Part shown: positions 8,333 to 17,212 of the stretch, piece after piece
How positions within the stretch are numbered: position 1 is the stretch's first letter
Layout of the letters: every line of letters starts with the position of its first letter
NCBI GenBank assembly: GCA_903933715.1
Contig: CAIZLD010000046.1
Coordinates: 1-49,360, forward strand
DNA length: 49,360 nucleotides
DNA from: an uncultured Spartobacteria bacterium
GTDB taxonomy: Bacteria > Verrucomicrobiota > Verrucomicrobiia > Chthoniobacterales > Chthoniobacteraceae
Reading direction: 5' to 3'
Program-made: the position numbers and the translations under genes
The notes under the pieces: model-generated
Told to the model about the DNA's origin: nothing
Databases searched by the model: none
Seen by the model: the letters and a program-made list of their open reading frames with translations, nothing else

Positions 8333-10579
8333 GTGAACACCACCATTTCACTTCCGCCCGACCCCGAAATCACCCCGGCTGTCATTGCCAAACACGGCAT
8401 CACCCCGGACGAATACGAGCTCATCCAGAAAATCCTGGGCCGCAAGCCGAACTTCACCGAGCTGGGCATCTTCTCGGTCATGTGGAGCGAGCATTGCTCG
8501 TATAAAAATTCCAAGCCTGAGCTGAAGAAATTCCCGACCACCGGGCCGACGGTTCTGGTCAAGGCGGGCGAGGAAAACGCGGGCGTCATCGACATCGGCG
8601 ATGGCTGGGGCATGGCGTTCAAGATGGAAAGCCACAACCACCCGAGCGCCATTGAGCCGTTCCAGGGCGCAGCCACCGGCGTCGGCGGCATCATTCGCGA
8701 TATTTTCACCATGGGGGCGCGCCCCGTGTTCAATCTGAACTCATTGCGCTTTGGCCCGATCACCGGGAACTCCCCCAGCGTCAAAACCAACCGCCGCCTC
8801 TTCTCGGGCGTTGTCGCGGGGATCGCGCATTACGGCAACTGCATCGGCATCCCGACCATCGGCGGCGAGGTTTACTTCGACGAAAGCTACGAGGGCAACC
8901 CGCTCGTCAACGTTTTCTGTCTGGGCGTCCTCAAGCACGAGGAAATCGCCCGGGGCGCGGCCAAAGGGATCGGCAACCCGGTTTTTTACGTCGGCGCGGA
9001 AACCGGCCGCGACGGTCTCGCGGGCGCGGCGTTTGCCTCCCGCGAACTGACCGAGGAATCCAAGCAAGACCGCCCTGCCGTGCAAGTGGGCGATCCGTTT
9101 AAAGAGAAACTCCTCCTCGAAGCGTGCCTCGAACTGCTCACCACCGATGCGGTCGCGGGCATTCAGGACATGGGCGCGGCGGGCCTGACCTGCTCCACTT
9201 GCGAAACCGCATCCCGCGGCGGCACCGGGGTCGAGATTGACCTCGCCAAAGTGCCCAAGCGCGAAACCGGCATGACCCCTTACGAGATCATGTTGAGCGA
9301 ATCGCAGGAACGGATGCTCATCATTGTCGAAAAAGGCAAGGAGCACATCGTCAAAGAAATTTTCGAAAAATGGGACCTCCCTTACGCTGAAGTCGGCGTC
9401 GTAAAAGACGACGGCATGATGCGCGTCAAAGTGGGCGACGTCACCGTGGCCGAGATCCCGGCCCGCCAACTTGCCGACGAGGCTCCGATTTATCACCGCG
9501 AGACCAAAGCGAAACCGGCTCCCAAACCGCTCTGCGAAATCCCGAAAACCGATGTCGGCCTCGCCCTTGGCAAACTGCTCGCCGACCCGTCCATCGCTTC
9601 CAAGCAGTGGGTCTACCGGCAATACGACCATATGGTCCGCGACGGCACCATGGTTCTCCCCGGCTCCGACGCCGCCGTGTTCATCGTCCGCGAAGCGAAT
9701 AAAATCCTCGCCTCCACCAGCGATTGCAACGCCATTTATTGCTCGCTCGATCCCCGTGAAGGAGCCCGCCTCGCCGTGGCCGAAGCCGCCCGCAACCTCG
9801 CTTGCTCCGGCGCCGTTCCGCTGGCCGTCACCGATAATTTGAACTTTGGCAACCCGCACAAGCCCGAGAATTTCTGGCAATTGCGCGAGTGCGTCGAAGG
9901 GGTCGCCGAAGGATGCGTCGCGTTCAACACGCCCGTTACCGGCGGCAACGTCAGCCTTTACAACGAGAACCCCTCCGGAGCCATCGACCCGACGCCCACC
10001 ATCGGCATGGTCGGCATCATCAAGGACGAAAGCCACGTCACTACCAGCGCCTTTAAAGACGCGGGCGACGCCGTGATCCTCCTGGGCGAACTCGGCGACG
10101 AAATGGGCGGTTCCCATTACCTCAAAGTCCTCTTCGGACGCAAAGAAGGCGTCCCGCCCCGGATCGATTTCGCCAAGGAAATCGTGTTGCAAAACACCTT
10201 GCGCGACCTGATCGCCAAAGGGTTGGTCAAGAGCGCCCACGACTGCGCCGAAGGCGGCCTGGCCGTGACGCTGGCCGAAAGCTGCATCTGCGGCGAACAA
10301 ACCCTCGGCGCGGAGATCGATTTCGGCACGACCGGCCTCGCTCCCGAACTGCTCCTCTATAACGAATCGCAAACACGCGTTGTGATTTCCGCCGCTCCCG
10401 AAAACGCCGAGGCCGTCCTGAAACTGGCCAAAGCGGGCGGCATCGCGGCCCGTCGCATCGGAACCGTTGGAGGCGCTCAACTCGCCGTCAAAGCCGACGG
10501 AAACGAGCAACGATGGAAGATCGCGGAACTGAGCGATACGTGGTATGGTTCCATTTCGTCCTGCATGTCGGAAGCCTAG
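8333..10579 (+). CDS. purL: Phosphoribosylformylglycinamidine synthase subunit PurL
   Basis: This 748-residue protein is the small form of PurL, converting FGAR, ATP and ammonia to FGAM, the fourth step of purine synthesis. The [10 protein letters not shown] motif (about 51-60) carries the catalytic His54. Later come the ATP/substrate blocks [22 protein letters not shown] (starting about residue 100), IQDMGAAGL and [17 protein letters not shown]. The two repeated AIRS-type halves are both intact. Length agrees with the PurS-dependent type (about 720-750 residues) and not the 1300-residue fused type. The start is a GTG at 8333. It lies between purQ and purF (14-base gap). Confidence 0.97.
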   Translation: MNTTISLPPDPEITPAVIAKHGITPDEYELIQKILGRKPNFTELGIFSVMWSEHCSYKNSKPELKKFPTTGPTVLVKAGEENAGVIDIGDGWGMAFKMESHNHPSAIEPFQGAATGVGGIIRDIFTMGARPVFNLNSLRFGPITGNSPSVKTNRRLFSGVVAGIAHYGNCIGIPTIGGEVYFDESYEGNPLVNVFCLGVLKHEEIARGAAKGIGNPVFYVGAETGRDGLAGAAFASRELTEESKQDRPAVQVGDPFKEKLLLEACLELLTTDAVAGIQDMGAAGLTCSTCETASRGGTGVEIDLAKVPKRETGMTPYEIMLSESQERMLIIVEKGKEHIVKEIFEKWDLPYAEVGVVKDDGMMRVKVGDVTVAEIPARQLADEAPIYHRETKAKPAPKPLCEIPKTDVGLALGKLLADPSIASKQWVYRQYDHMVRDGTMVLPGSDAAVFIVREANKILASTSDCNAIYCSLDPREGARLAVAEAARNLACSGAVPLAVTDNLNFGNPHKPENFWQLRECVEGVAEGCVAFNTPVTGGNVSLYNENPSGAIDPTPTIGMVGIIKDESHVTTSAFKDAGDAVILLGELGDEMGGSHYLKVLFGRKEGVPPRIDFAKEIVLQNTLRDLIAKGLVKSAHDCAEGGLAVTLAESCICGEQTLGAEIDFGTTGLAPELLLYNESQTRVVISAAPENAEAVLKLAKAGGIAARRIGTVGGAQLAVKADGNEQRWKIAELSDTWYGSISSCMSEA

Positions 10580-10593
10580 CCGTCACCTAAAGC

Positions 10594-12054
10594 ATGTCCC
10601 AAAAACCTATCCGGCCCAAAGATGAATGCGGCGTTTTCGCGGTATTCAACCATCCCAACGCCGCCGTATTGACCTACTACGGCCTGTTCGCCCTGCAACA
10701 TCGGGGCCAGGAAAGCGCGGGGATTGTCACCGCCAGCGGACCCAACACCCAGTTTGTCGTCCACAAAGGGATGGGGCTCGTCTCGCAGGTATTTTCTCCG
10801 GCCGACTTGGACCGGCTCAAAGGGAACCGATCCATCGGCCACGTTCGTTACTCCACCACCGGGTCGAGCAACATCAAAAATGCGCAACCGCTCGTGGTTG
10901 ATTGCGCCAGGGGCCAGCTCGCCATCGGGCACAATGGCAATCTCGTCAATGCGGGCGTCCTGCGTGACGAACTTGAGCAAGCCGGGTCGATTTTCCAGAC
11001 CACCGTCGATAGCGAAATCATCGTCCACCTACTTGCGCAGCCGAGTTCCAACGGCGGCTTCCTCGCCGCGCTACGCCGGGTTCATGGCGCTTTTTCCCTT
11101 GTCATGATGGGGGAGCGCGAGATCATCGGCGTCCGCGATCCCAACGGCTTCCGTCCCCTCACCCTCGGCAAGCTCGACGGCGCTTACATCCTCTCCTCGG
11201 AAACTTGCGCTTTTGATTTGATCCACGCCGAGTTCATTCGCGAGATCGCGCCCGGCGAAGTCGTCATCATCGACGAAAACGGCGTCCGCTCCGAATTTCC
11301 GTTCGAGAACAAAAAGAGCGCGTTCTGCATGTTCGAATACGTCTACTTCGCGCGCCCCGACAGCATCATTGACGACATCAATGTCGCCAAAGTCCGTACC
11401 GCCATGGGCCGCGAACTGGCCCGCCTGCACCCGGTCGAAGCCGATATTGTCGTCCCGGTGCCGGACTCCGGCAACTACGCCGCGCTCGGGTTCGCCGAAG
11501 AACTCGGCATCCGTTACGAACACGCGTTCGTCCGCAATCACTACATCGGGCGCACCTTCCTCCAGCCCAGCCAATTAATCCGCGACTTCAACGTGCGGGT
11601 CAAACTGAACCTCATCAAAGAAGCGGTGAAAGGCAAGCGCGTCGTGGTTGTTGACGACTCCATCGTGCGCGGCACCACCGCCCGGGCGCGCGTCATCAAT
11701 TTGCGCGAAGCTGGAGCCGCCGAAGTCCACATGCGCATCTCGTGCCCTCCCCATCGGCACGCGTGTCATTACGGCATCGACTTCCCCGATCCCGCCAACC
11801 TGCTCGCCAACCAGTGTTCCATGGACCAAATCCGGGAATACCTGGGCGCGGACTCGATCGGCTATCTCGACATCGACGGGATGGTGCGGGCGACCGAAAA
11901 AAATGCCAACCGATTCTGCCTCGCTTGTTTCAACGGCGACTACCCGATCCCGGTGGACCCGAAAGTTGACAAATTCATCATGGAACGCCGCCGCAACCGG
12001 GCCACGCAATTGATTGAACCCGTCCCGCAACAGGAACTTTTTCCGCTTCAATAA
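10594..12054 (+). CDS. purF: Amidophosphoribosyltransferase PurF (iron-sulfur type)
   Basis: The 486-residue enzyme makes phosphoribosylamine from PRPP and glutamine, the committed purine step. Cys12 in DECGVFAVF is the expected N-terminal nucleophile after removal of an 11-residue propeptide. The glutaminase domain contains GHVRYSTTG (about 82-90) and GHNGNLVN (112-119). The phosphoribosyltransferase loop VVVVDDSIVRGTT is at 350-362. Cys245, Cys391, Cys442 and Cys445 occupy the positions of the four 4Fe-4S ligands in the Bacillus enzyme, so this is the oxygen-sensitive cluster type. It follows purL by 14 bases. An AT-rich foldback sequence separates it from purM. Confidence 0.97.
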   Translation: MSQKPIRPKDECGVFAVFNHPNAAVLTYYGLFALQHRGQESAGIVTASGPNTQFVVHKGMGLVSQVFSPADLDRLKGNRSIGHVRYSTTGSSNIKNAQPLVVDCARGQLAIGHNGNLVNAGVLRDELEQAGSIFQTTVDSEIIVHLLAQPSSNGGFLAALRRVHGAFSLVMMGEREIIGVRDPNGFRPLTLGKLDGAYILSSETCAFDLIHAEFIREIAPGEVVIIDENGVRSEFPFENKKSAFCMFEYVYFARPDSIIDDINVAKVRTAMGRELARLHPVEADIVVPVPDSGNYAALGFAEELGIRYEHAFVRNHYIGRTFLQPSQLIRDFNVRVKLNLIKEAVKGKRVVVVDDSIVRGTTARARVINLREAGAAEVHMRISCPPHRHACHYGIDFPDPANLLANQCSMDQIREYLGADSIGYLDIDGMVRATEKNANRFCLACFNGDYPIPVDPKVDKFIMERRRNRATQLIEPVPQQELFPLQ

Positions 12055-12059
12055 AGGCA

Positions 12060-12177
12060 ATCCGCAGATTTCGCAGATAAACGCAGATTTTAAAACTTTT
12101 TCAATTTCCTGCGAAAAACCTTATTCTTTATTTTTTAACCAATAATCCTCTTTCTTAATCGGCGAAAATCTGCGGAT
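12060..12177. repeat. Foldback element between purF and purM
   Basis: The 142-base purF-purM spacer is much more AT-rich than its surroundings. ATCCGCAGATTTCGC at 12060-12074 and GCGAAAATCTGCGGAT at 12162-12177 are inverted copies differing by one extra T. A further CGCAGA unit occurs just inside the left arm. The arms enclose about 87 bases of A/T-rich sequence without an ORF. This resembles a small non-autonomous foldback/MITE-like element. I recall similar CCGCAGATTTCGCAGA repeats in other verrucomicrobial and planctomycete genomes, but have not searched. If transcribed it would place a large stem-loop inside the purine operon message. Confidence 0.65.
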
Positions 12178-12196
12178 CAAACTTCTCACCTATTTT

Positions 12197-13246
12197 ATGG
12201 CCAGCAAACCAACCAGCAAAAAAACCGCCACCCGTTCCAAAAAAGCCTACGCCCTAGCCGGTGTGGACGTGGATCTCGGCAACGCCGTAAAGAGCCGCAT
12301 CCAGAGCATGGTCAAAATCACGCACGGCCCGGAAGTGCTTGGCAAAATCGGAGGATTTGGCGGCTTGTTTCGCGCGAATTTCAAAGGGATGAAGGACCCG
12401 GTGCTTGTCTCAAGCGTGGACGGCGTCGGCACGAAATTAAAGGTCGCCTTTGCCGCCAAACGCCACGACACCGTCGGCCAGGATTTGGTCAACCATTGCA
12501 TCGACGACATCGCCGTCCTCGGAGCCCGCCCTTTGTTCTTCCTCGACTATATCGGCGCGGAGAAACTCGAACCGGCAGTTTTCGAAGACCTCCTTTCCGG
12601 TTTTGCGAAAGCCTGTAAAGCGGGCGGATGCGCCCTCATCGGCGGCGAAACCGCGCAAATGCCCGGCATGTATCAAGCTGGCGAATACGACCTCGCCGGA
12701 ACCATCGTCGGCGTCGTGGATCGCAAAAAGATGATCGACGGCAGCAAGATCAAGCCCGGCGACGTAGTCATCGGCCTCCCATCCAACGGCCTCCACACCA
12801 ACGGCTACTCGCTCGCCCGCAAAGTCCTTTTCGAGACGATGAAATTGAAGCTGACCTCGAAGCTGCCCGGCGTCGTCAAGCCGATCGGCGAAGAACTGCT
12901 TCGCGTCCACCGCAACTACCAACCGCTCCTGGCGACCCTGCCCGACGGCTTGGTCAAAGGGATTGCTCACATCACCGGCGGCGGCTTGGTTGACAACTTC
13001 CCGCGCGTGCTGCCGGAAAACTGCGACGCCGTCATCGACACCAAAAAGTGGAAAGTCCCGGCCCTCTTCCAGATCATCCAGGAAAACGGCGGCGTCGATT
13101 TCGCGGAAATGTATCAAGTCTTTAACATGGGGATCGGCATGACGCTGGTCGTCTCCGAAAAAGACGTCCGCGAAACCGTGCTCCTCACCCGTGGCCGTCC
13201 GATCGGCCGGATCGAAAAGGGCAGCAAGAAGGTGCAGTTGACGTAA
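12197..13246 (+). CDS. purM: Phosphoribosylformylglycinamidine cyclo-ligase PurM
   Basis: The 349-residue product is AIR synthetase, which closes the imidazole ring after FGAM synthase. A short Lys/Thr/Ser-rich N-terminal extension precedes the family start YALAGVDVDLGNA. Diagnostic blocks are SSVDGVGTKLKVA (the ATP-binding loop), HCIDDIAVLGARPLFFLDYI, GCALIGGETAQMPGMY and GLPSNGLHTNGYSLAR. The C-terminal HITGGGLVDNFPR and YQVFNMGIGM are present. It is the last gene of the purine block; no terminator with a clear T-run was found and the next 370 bases are repeat-rich. Confidence 0.96.
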   Translation: MASKPTSKKTATRSKKAYALAGVDVDLGNAVKSRIQSMVKITHGPEVLGKIGGFGGLFRANFKGMKDPVLVSSVDGVGTKLKVAFAAKRHDTVGQDLVNHCIDDIAVLGARPLFFLDYIGAEKLEPAVFEDLLSGFAKACKAGGCALIGGETAQMPGMYQAGEYDLAGTIVGVVDRKKMIDGSKIKPGDVVIGLPSNGLHTNGYSLARKVLFETMKLKLTSKLPGVVKPIGEELLRVHRNYQPLLATLPDGLVKGIAHITGGGLVDNFPRVLPENCDAVIDTKKWKVPALFQIIQENGGVDFAEMYQVFNMGIGMTLVVSEKDVRETVLLTRGRPIGRIEKGSKKVQLT

Positions 13247-13269
13247 GGCGAATCGGAGCGTTTTTGGGT

Positions 13270-13584
13270 CTCACGCAAAGACGCAAAGCCGCAAAGGAGA
13301 ACCCATTGGCAACACGCTTGGCAACTCATTCCAAAACTCTGTTTGGGAATGCCGTTGTTTGCGAAACTCCGTTTCGTAAAGCGTTGAGAGCGATTGAGCG
13401 TGAAGCATGACCAAAGCTCTGAACCATAGCGCGCTCAAGGAAACAGAGTTTCGCTTCTCATTACCAAGTTTTACTTGGTAATGCCCGTTCCCGCGAAGTT
13501 TCACTTCGCAGGCCTCGATGCAAAACAGCGCGTGCGAAGTTCAGTTTCGCTTGCCAGTGCGTTCCCAAAATAGAGTTCGGGAAC
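13270..13584. repeat. Palindromic repeat cluster downstream of purM
   Basis: The 372-base purM-rnhC spacer holds no convincing gene. It begins with a CGCAAAG array (13270-13297, CTCACGCAAAGACGCAAAG then CCGCAAAGG). A run of short palindromes follows: 13328-13350 (ATTCC...GGAAT), 13358-13380 (TTTGCGAAAC/GTTTCGTAAA), 13460-13482 (ATTACCAAGT/ACTTGGTAAT), 13493-13509 (GCGAAGT-TTC-ACTTCGC), 13534-13550 (GCGAA/TTCGC) and 13561-13584 (GTTCCC/GGGAAC). The 13493 palindrome reappears exactly, inverted, at 23203-23219. Each unit has 5-10 paired bases around a 3-7 base loop. The cluster looks like REP-type repeats; no REP-associated transposase is present in the window. Confidence 0.75.
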
Positions 13585-13618
13585 GAGAAAAACGAGACTC
13601 AAAACGAGCGGCGCCCCT

Positions 13619-14542
13619 CTACTCTCCCCCCACCTCTTGCGCGGTCTTGAAATGCATCTTGCCGACTTCGCTTAATATCCCCGGGCCGCTTCGGGCCACC
13701 AGCTCCCGCGCCACCGCTTTGACCTGGGCCGAGACGCCCCGGTGCAGCTTGACCCCGTATTTTCCCCCGGCCCGCTCCAGCCAGTTGATAAACCGTTCGC
13801 GGGCGATGATCGACGCGGCGGCCACCGCGAGATCCGATTCCGCTTTCGTCCGCTGTTCTAGTTTGATTCCGCGCCCTTTCGCCATGAGCGCCCGCTCGAT
13901 GAGCGCCGGGTTGGCAAACTGATCCGACAACGCCCGGGGGCAGTCGGGACGCTGATCCAGCAAATTCTCGATGGCGCGCGCGTGCCCCCATGCCAATAGC
14001 CGGTTCAAGTTGCCGATTTTTTCATAGAGCGCGTTGTATTTGAGCGGCGGAATCTCAACGACACTCAAAGCCACGCCAGGCGTCTCGCGGATCACCTTGG
14101 CCAACGCGTGAATCCGGGCGTCGGAGCCGATCCGCTTGGAATCTTGCACCCCGGCATCCATTAATCTGCGGGCGATATTGCGATCCACATACGCCCCGGC
14201 AATCACCAGCGGGCCAAAAAAATCGCCCTTGCCGCTTTCATCGATACCGAAATGCGGCTCAAACATCTCGCCGTTGTGGACCTCCTCGTAGCCGAGTTTC
14301 GCTTCACCCAAAATCTCCGGTTCGAGCCGGAACGTCACAAATTCTTCGGTCCCTTTGCCTTGCACCACCACTTTTGGCCCTTTTTCATACACCGCTACGT
14401 TGACCTTGCCCTTCTTTCCGTAATAGAGAGTGTATGGCTTTGGCTCAAACTCCCAGTTATCCTCCTCCAGCAACTTGCGCAATTTCGCAGCCTGCGGAGG
14501 GGTCAATGGCGAGGTGTAGAGCGTGAGGCCTTTTTCTGACAT
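13619..14542 (-). CDS. rnhC: Ribonuclease HIII
   Basis: The 307-residue product hydrolyses the RNA strand of RNA-DNA hybrids. It has the N-terminal TBP-like substrate-binding domain of RNase HIII (about 1-90) and then the catalytic domain opening with GIDESGKGDFFGPLV, giving Asp101 and Glu102; HIII enzymes carry DESGKGD where HII enzymes carry DEAGRG. QDSKRI at about 133-138 and the later AAASIIARE block also fit. The ATG at 14542 is preceded by AGGGGG, a good ribosome site, and gives the usual length. The start codon overlaps that of divergent mutY within CATG. Both proteins act on aberrant DNA. Confidence 0.95.
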   Translation of the reverse strand: MSEKGLTLYTSPLTPPQAAKLRKLLEEDNWEFEPKPYTLYYGKKGKVNVAVYEKGPKVVVQGKGTEEFVTFRLEPEILGEAKLGYEEVHNGEMFEPHFGIDESGKGDFFGPLVIAGAYVDRNIARRLMDAGVQDSKRIGSDARIHALAKVIRETPGVALSVVEIPPLKYNALYEKIGNLNRLLAWGHARAIENLLDQRPDCPRALSDQFANPALIERALMAKGRGIKLEQRTKAESDLAVAAASIIARERFINWLERAGGKYGVKLHRGVSAQVKAVARELVARSGPGILSEVGKMHFKTAQEVGGE

Positions 14543-15617
14543 GTCGCCCCCTATCAAAACGCACCGAACCCCGCGCGCCGAGAAAAATCCGTTCTCTTGC
14601 GATGTTCGGGAATTCCGGGCGGCATTGACCGATTGGTTCCTCGATTGCGGACGCGAGCTGCCGTGGCGCACAGACGCTCCGCGCGACCCCTACCGCGTGC
14701 TGGTTTCCGAACTGATGCTCCAGCAAACACAGGTCGCCACGGTGATCGACTATTACCAACGCTGGATGGTCCGTTTCCCCGATTTTGCAACGCTCGCCGC
14801 CGCGTCTGAAAGCGACGTGCTCCACGCCTGGCAAGGGCTCGGCTACTATTCCCGAGCCCGGAATCTCCACGCGGCGGCCCGCGTCGTTATCGACAAAATG
14901 GGCGGCGTTTTCCCGCAAGAAATTGAGCAAATCCGCTCGTTGCCCGGAGTCGGTCCGTACACGGCGGCCGCGATTGCCACGTTCGCGTTCGATCAACCGA
15001 CGCCGCCCGTCGATGGCAACATCATCCGGGTCACCGCGCGGCTGTGCGATTATCGAAAACCGGTCGATACCGCCGCCGGGGGCCACGATCTCCGTTCGAT
15101 TGCCCAACAATGGCAACCGAGCCTGGAGGAAGGCGGAGCCGGGATGCTCAATGAAGCGCTGATGGAACTGGGGGCTCTGATCTGCACGCCGCGTGCGCCC
15201 CGCTGCTCCGCGTGTCCCGTGCGCCTGTTTTGCCAGGTGCAGGAGCCGGAAACGCTCCCCATCAAACGGCCACCTCCGAAAACCGTGGAACTCGACGAGC
15301 ATTGCGGCTGGATTGTCCACCAAGGCCGGGTACTCCTGGAACAGCAAACCGGAAAACGCTGGCGAGGCATGTGGAAGCTCCCGCTGCTCACCGAACCGCA
15401 CTCCGGCGAACCGCTCGCCGCCTTGCGGTATCCGTTCACCAACCACCGGGTTAATCTCGCGGTTTTTCCCGCCACCACCCCGCTTTTTCTCGCAGAGAAT
15501 CAGCAATGGATTCCGCTTGAACAACTCGAAACAATCGCCATCACTGCCCCTCATCGGCGCGCCCTGAATCAATTGATCGCGCAACAAGGTTTGACGACCG
15601 GTTCCACCTTGGATTAG
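14541..15617 (+). CDS. mutY: A/G-specific adenine glycosylase MutY
   Basis: This 358-residue enzyme removes adenine mispaired with 8-oxoguanine. The helix-hairpin-helix and catalytic blocks are intact: SELMLQQTQV with the catalytic Glu57, LPGVGPYTAAAIATFAF (134-150), and PVDGN with Asp158. The iron-sulfur cluster cysteines 215, 222, 225 and 231 show the C-x6-C-x2-C-x5-C spacing of the family. The C-terminal NUDIX-like domain that recognises 8-oxoguanine is present (about 245-350). The ATG shares CATG with the rnhC start on the other strand, so its ribosome site and promoter must lie inside rnhC; GAGG is 12 bases upstream. An in-frame GTG at 14523 would add six residues. Confidence 0.95.
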   Translation: MSPPIKTHRTPRAEKNPFSCDVREFRAALTDWFLDCGRELPWRTDAPRDPYRVLVSELMLQQTQVATVIDYYQRWMVRFPDFATLAAASESDVLHAWQGLGYYSRARNLHAAARVVIDKMGGVFPQEIEQIRSLPGVGPYTAAAIATFAFDQPTPPVDGNIIRVTARLCDYRKPVDTAAGGHDLRSIAQQWQPSLEEGGAGMLNEALMELGALICTPRAPRCSACPVRLFCQVQEPETLPIKRPPPKTVELDEHCGWIVHQGRVLLEQQTGKRWRGMWKLPLLTEPHSGEPLAALRYPFTNHRVNLAVFPATTPLFLAENQQWIPLEQLETIAITAPHRRALNQLIAQQGLTTGSTLD

Positions 15618-15641
15618 GTTCAAAAATCCCTCCCTAACACC

Positions 15642-16892
15642 ATGCCTGATCCTGTCGCAGCTCCCGTTTTACAAATCATTGACCGCTGGGCCGGCATCCC
15701 GATTTGCTTTGCCTTGAGCTTGGCGAATAAAGCGCTCCGGCTTTTCGCATCCCGCCCGGCCGAGTCCGATGCCCCCCGGAAAATCTTGTTCGTCAAATTT
15801 GCCGAACAAGGCTCGACCGTTCTCGCGCAAAACGCAATCGAACGGGCCGTTTCGATCGTCGGCAAAGAAAACGTCTACTTTACCGTGTTCGAGGAAAACC
15901 GGTTTATTCTGGATGTTTTGAAGCTGATCCCGGAGCAGAACGTGATCGTGATCCGGCGCGACACGCTCGGCGATCTGGCCAAGGACTCGCTGGCGGCTTT
16001 GCGCAAAATTCGGGAACTGGGGATCGACACCGCCATCGATATGGAATTCTTCTCCCGTTCCTCGGCGGCGCTCACCTGGCTCACGCGAGCCCCACGGCGC
16101 ATCGGGTTTCATACGTTCTTTGGCGACGGCCCGTATCGCGGAAATTTAATGACGCACCGCGTCCTTTACAACCCGTACCTGCACACCAGCCAGATCTTTG
16201 AAGAACTCGTGCTGGCCACGTTGCAATATCCACGGCAACTCCCCACTTGGGGCATCCCCGCGCCCGAATTGCTTCAGCGGCAACCCGTTTTCACCCCGCA
16301 ACCGGGAGAGCTTGAGCAACTCCAGACCATTCTGCGCATCGCAAGCAACGGAGCCGAGCCCAAATTCCTGATCCTGCTTAACCCGAACGCGGGCGACCTG
16401 CTGCCGCTGCGCAAATGGCCCACGGAACGTTATATCACGCTCGCCCAGCGGCTCCTGGCGCAGTTTCCTAGCGCCCATATCGCCTTGACCGGCGCGCCGA
16501 GCGAAGCCGGATCTGCCGCCGAAGTCGCCCGGCAGATTGGCTCGCCCCGTTGCTTTTCAATGGCAGGGAGAACCAGCCTGCGGCATTTAATGGTGCTCTA
16601 CACCGCGAGCGAACTGCTTATCACCAATGACAGCGGCCCGGCCCATTTTGCCGCGCTCACGCCGATCAACGTCCTCACTCTTTTCGGTCCCGAAACGCCA
16701 TCGCTCTTCGGCGCGCCGACCCCGCGAAGCACGAATATCTGGCTGGGCCTTAATTGCAGCCCTTGCGTGAACGCCTACAACAATCGGCAGTCACCGTGCC
16801 GCAATAACCTCTGCATGCAAGGCATCACCGTGGATCGCGTGTTCGACGAAGCGGTGCGGATTTTGGAGGAAAGGATCAGCAAGGCTGGTTGA
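15642..16892 (+). CDS. Glycosyltransferase family 9 (heptosyltransferase-like)
   Basis: The 416-residue product resembles ADP-heptose:LPS heptosyltransferases of family GT9. After an N-terminal segment of about 45 residues, the first Rossmann-like half starts with KILFVKFAEQGSTVLAQNAI. The second half has the donor-binding features: LLNPNAGDLLPLRKWP near 248 and the signature TNDSGPAHFAALTPINVLTLFGP near 330. Cysteines cluster at the C-terminus (NCSPCVN and PCRNNLCM), a feature shared by many GT9 proteins that I read as structural. Exact sugar and acceptor are unknown; LPS core or another surface glycan is likely. It starts 24 bases after mutY. A CGCAAAG-like repeat (16900-16918) follows its stop. 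Confidence 0.85.
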   Translation: MPDPVAAPVLQIIDRWAGIPICFALSLANKALRLFASRPAESDAPRKILFVKFAEQGSTVLAQNAIERAVSIVGKENVYFTVFEENRFILDVLKLIPEQNVIVIRRDTLGDLAKDSLAALRKIRELGIDTAIDMEFFSRSSAALTWLTRAPRRIGFHTFFGDGPYRGNLMTHRVLYNPYLHTSQIFEELVLATLQYPRQLPTWGIPAPELLQRQPVFTPQPGELEQLQTILRIASNGAEPKFLILLNPNAGDLLPLRKWPTERYITLAQRLLAQFPSAHIALTGAPSEAGSAAEVARQIGSPRCFSMAGRTSLRHLMVLYTASELLITNDSGPAHFAALTPINVLTLFGPETPSLFGAPTPRSTNIWLGLNCSPCVNAYNNRQSPCRNNLCMQGITVDRVFDEAVRILEERISKAG

Positions 16893-16988
16893 AGTTTTTC
16901 TCGCGCAAAGGCGGAAAGAGAGGGGGTAATGTGAGGATATGTCCGGTCCGGGCATTTGATTTTGCCGTTAACCGGTTTTCATCCTTTG

Positions 16989-17159
16989 CCACCAGCTTTA
17001 GCTGGTGGTTTTCATAGAACCCGATGCCCCAGCCGGCTTCAGCCGGGCTTTTCCTTTTCACAAGAGAAGCCCGGCTGAAGCCGGCTCAAGAGCTTATGCA
17101 GAGGCGCACCCACCGGCTGAAGCCGGTGGCAAAGCGGATTTGCCAGCTAAAGCCTGGCA
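16989..17159. repeat. Composite palindromic repeat, copy 1
   Basis: This spacer between the GT9 gene and hemB carries four related palindromes with loops ttta, ttca, tgaa or taaa. CCACCAGC-ttta-GCTGGTGG is at 16989-17008. AGCCGGC-ttca-GCCGGGCT (17031-17049) is the exact reverse complement of 17068-17086, so together they can form a 19-bp perfect stem around an 18-base loop. CCACCGGC-tgaa-GCCGGTGG is at 17110-17129, and an imperfect TGCCAGC-taaa-GCCTGGCA is at 17141-17159. The same order, including CCTTTTCA in the central loop and CAAAG after the third palindrome, recurs at 27458-27583. It looks like a REP/BIME-type element. Confidence 0.8.
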
Positions 17160-17211
17160 TACTCCGCCACTCTTGCATACTCCGCGAATCTTGTATACTC
17201 CGCGAGTTACC
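17158..17211. repeat. Three 18-bp tandem repeats
   Basis: Units start at 17158, 17176 and 17194, each about CATACTCCGCSAMTCTTG. The first two differ at two positions and the third is more diverged at its end, stopping one base before the hemB stop codon. It is too short and lacks spacers, so it is not CRISPR. It may be a variable-number tandem repeat. Confidence 0.7.
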
Positions 17212-17212
17212 T

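Noticed and set aside
17158-17211. CRISPR-like repeats
   Set aside because: Three abutting 18-bp units with no spacers and no cas genes; it is a simple tandem repeat.
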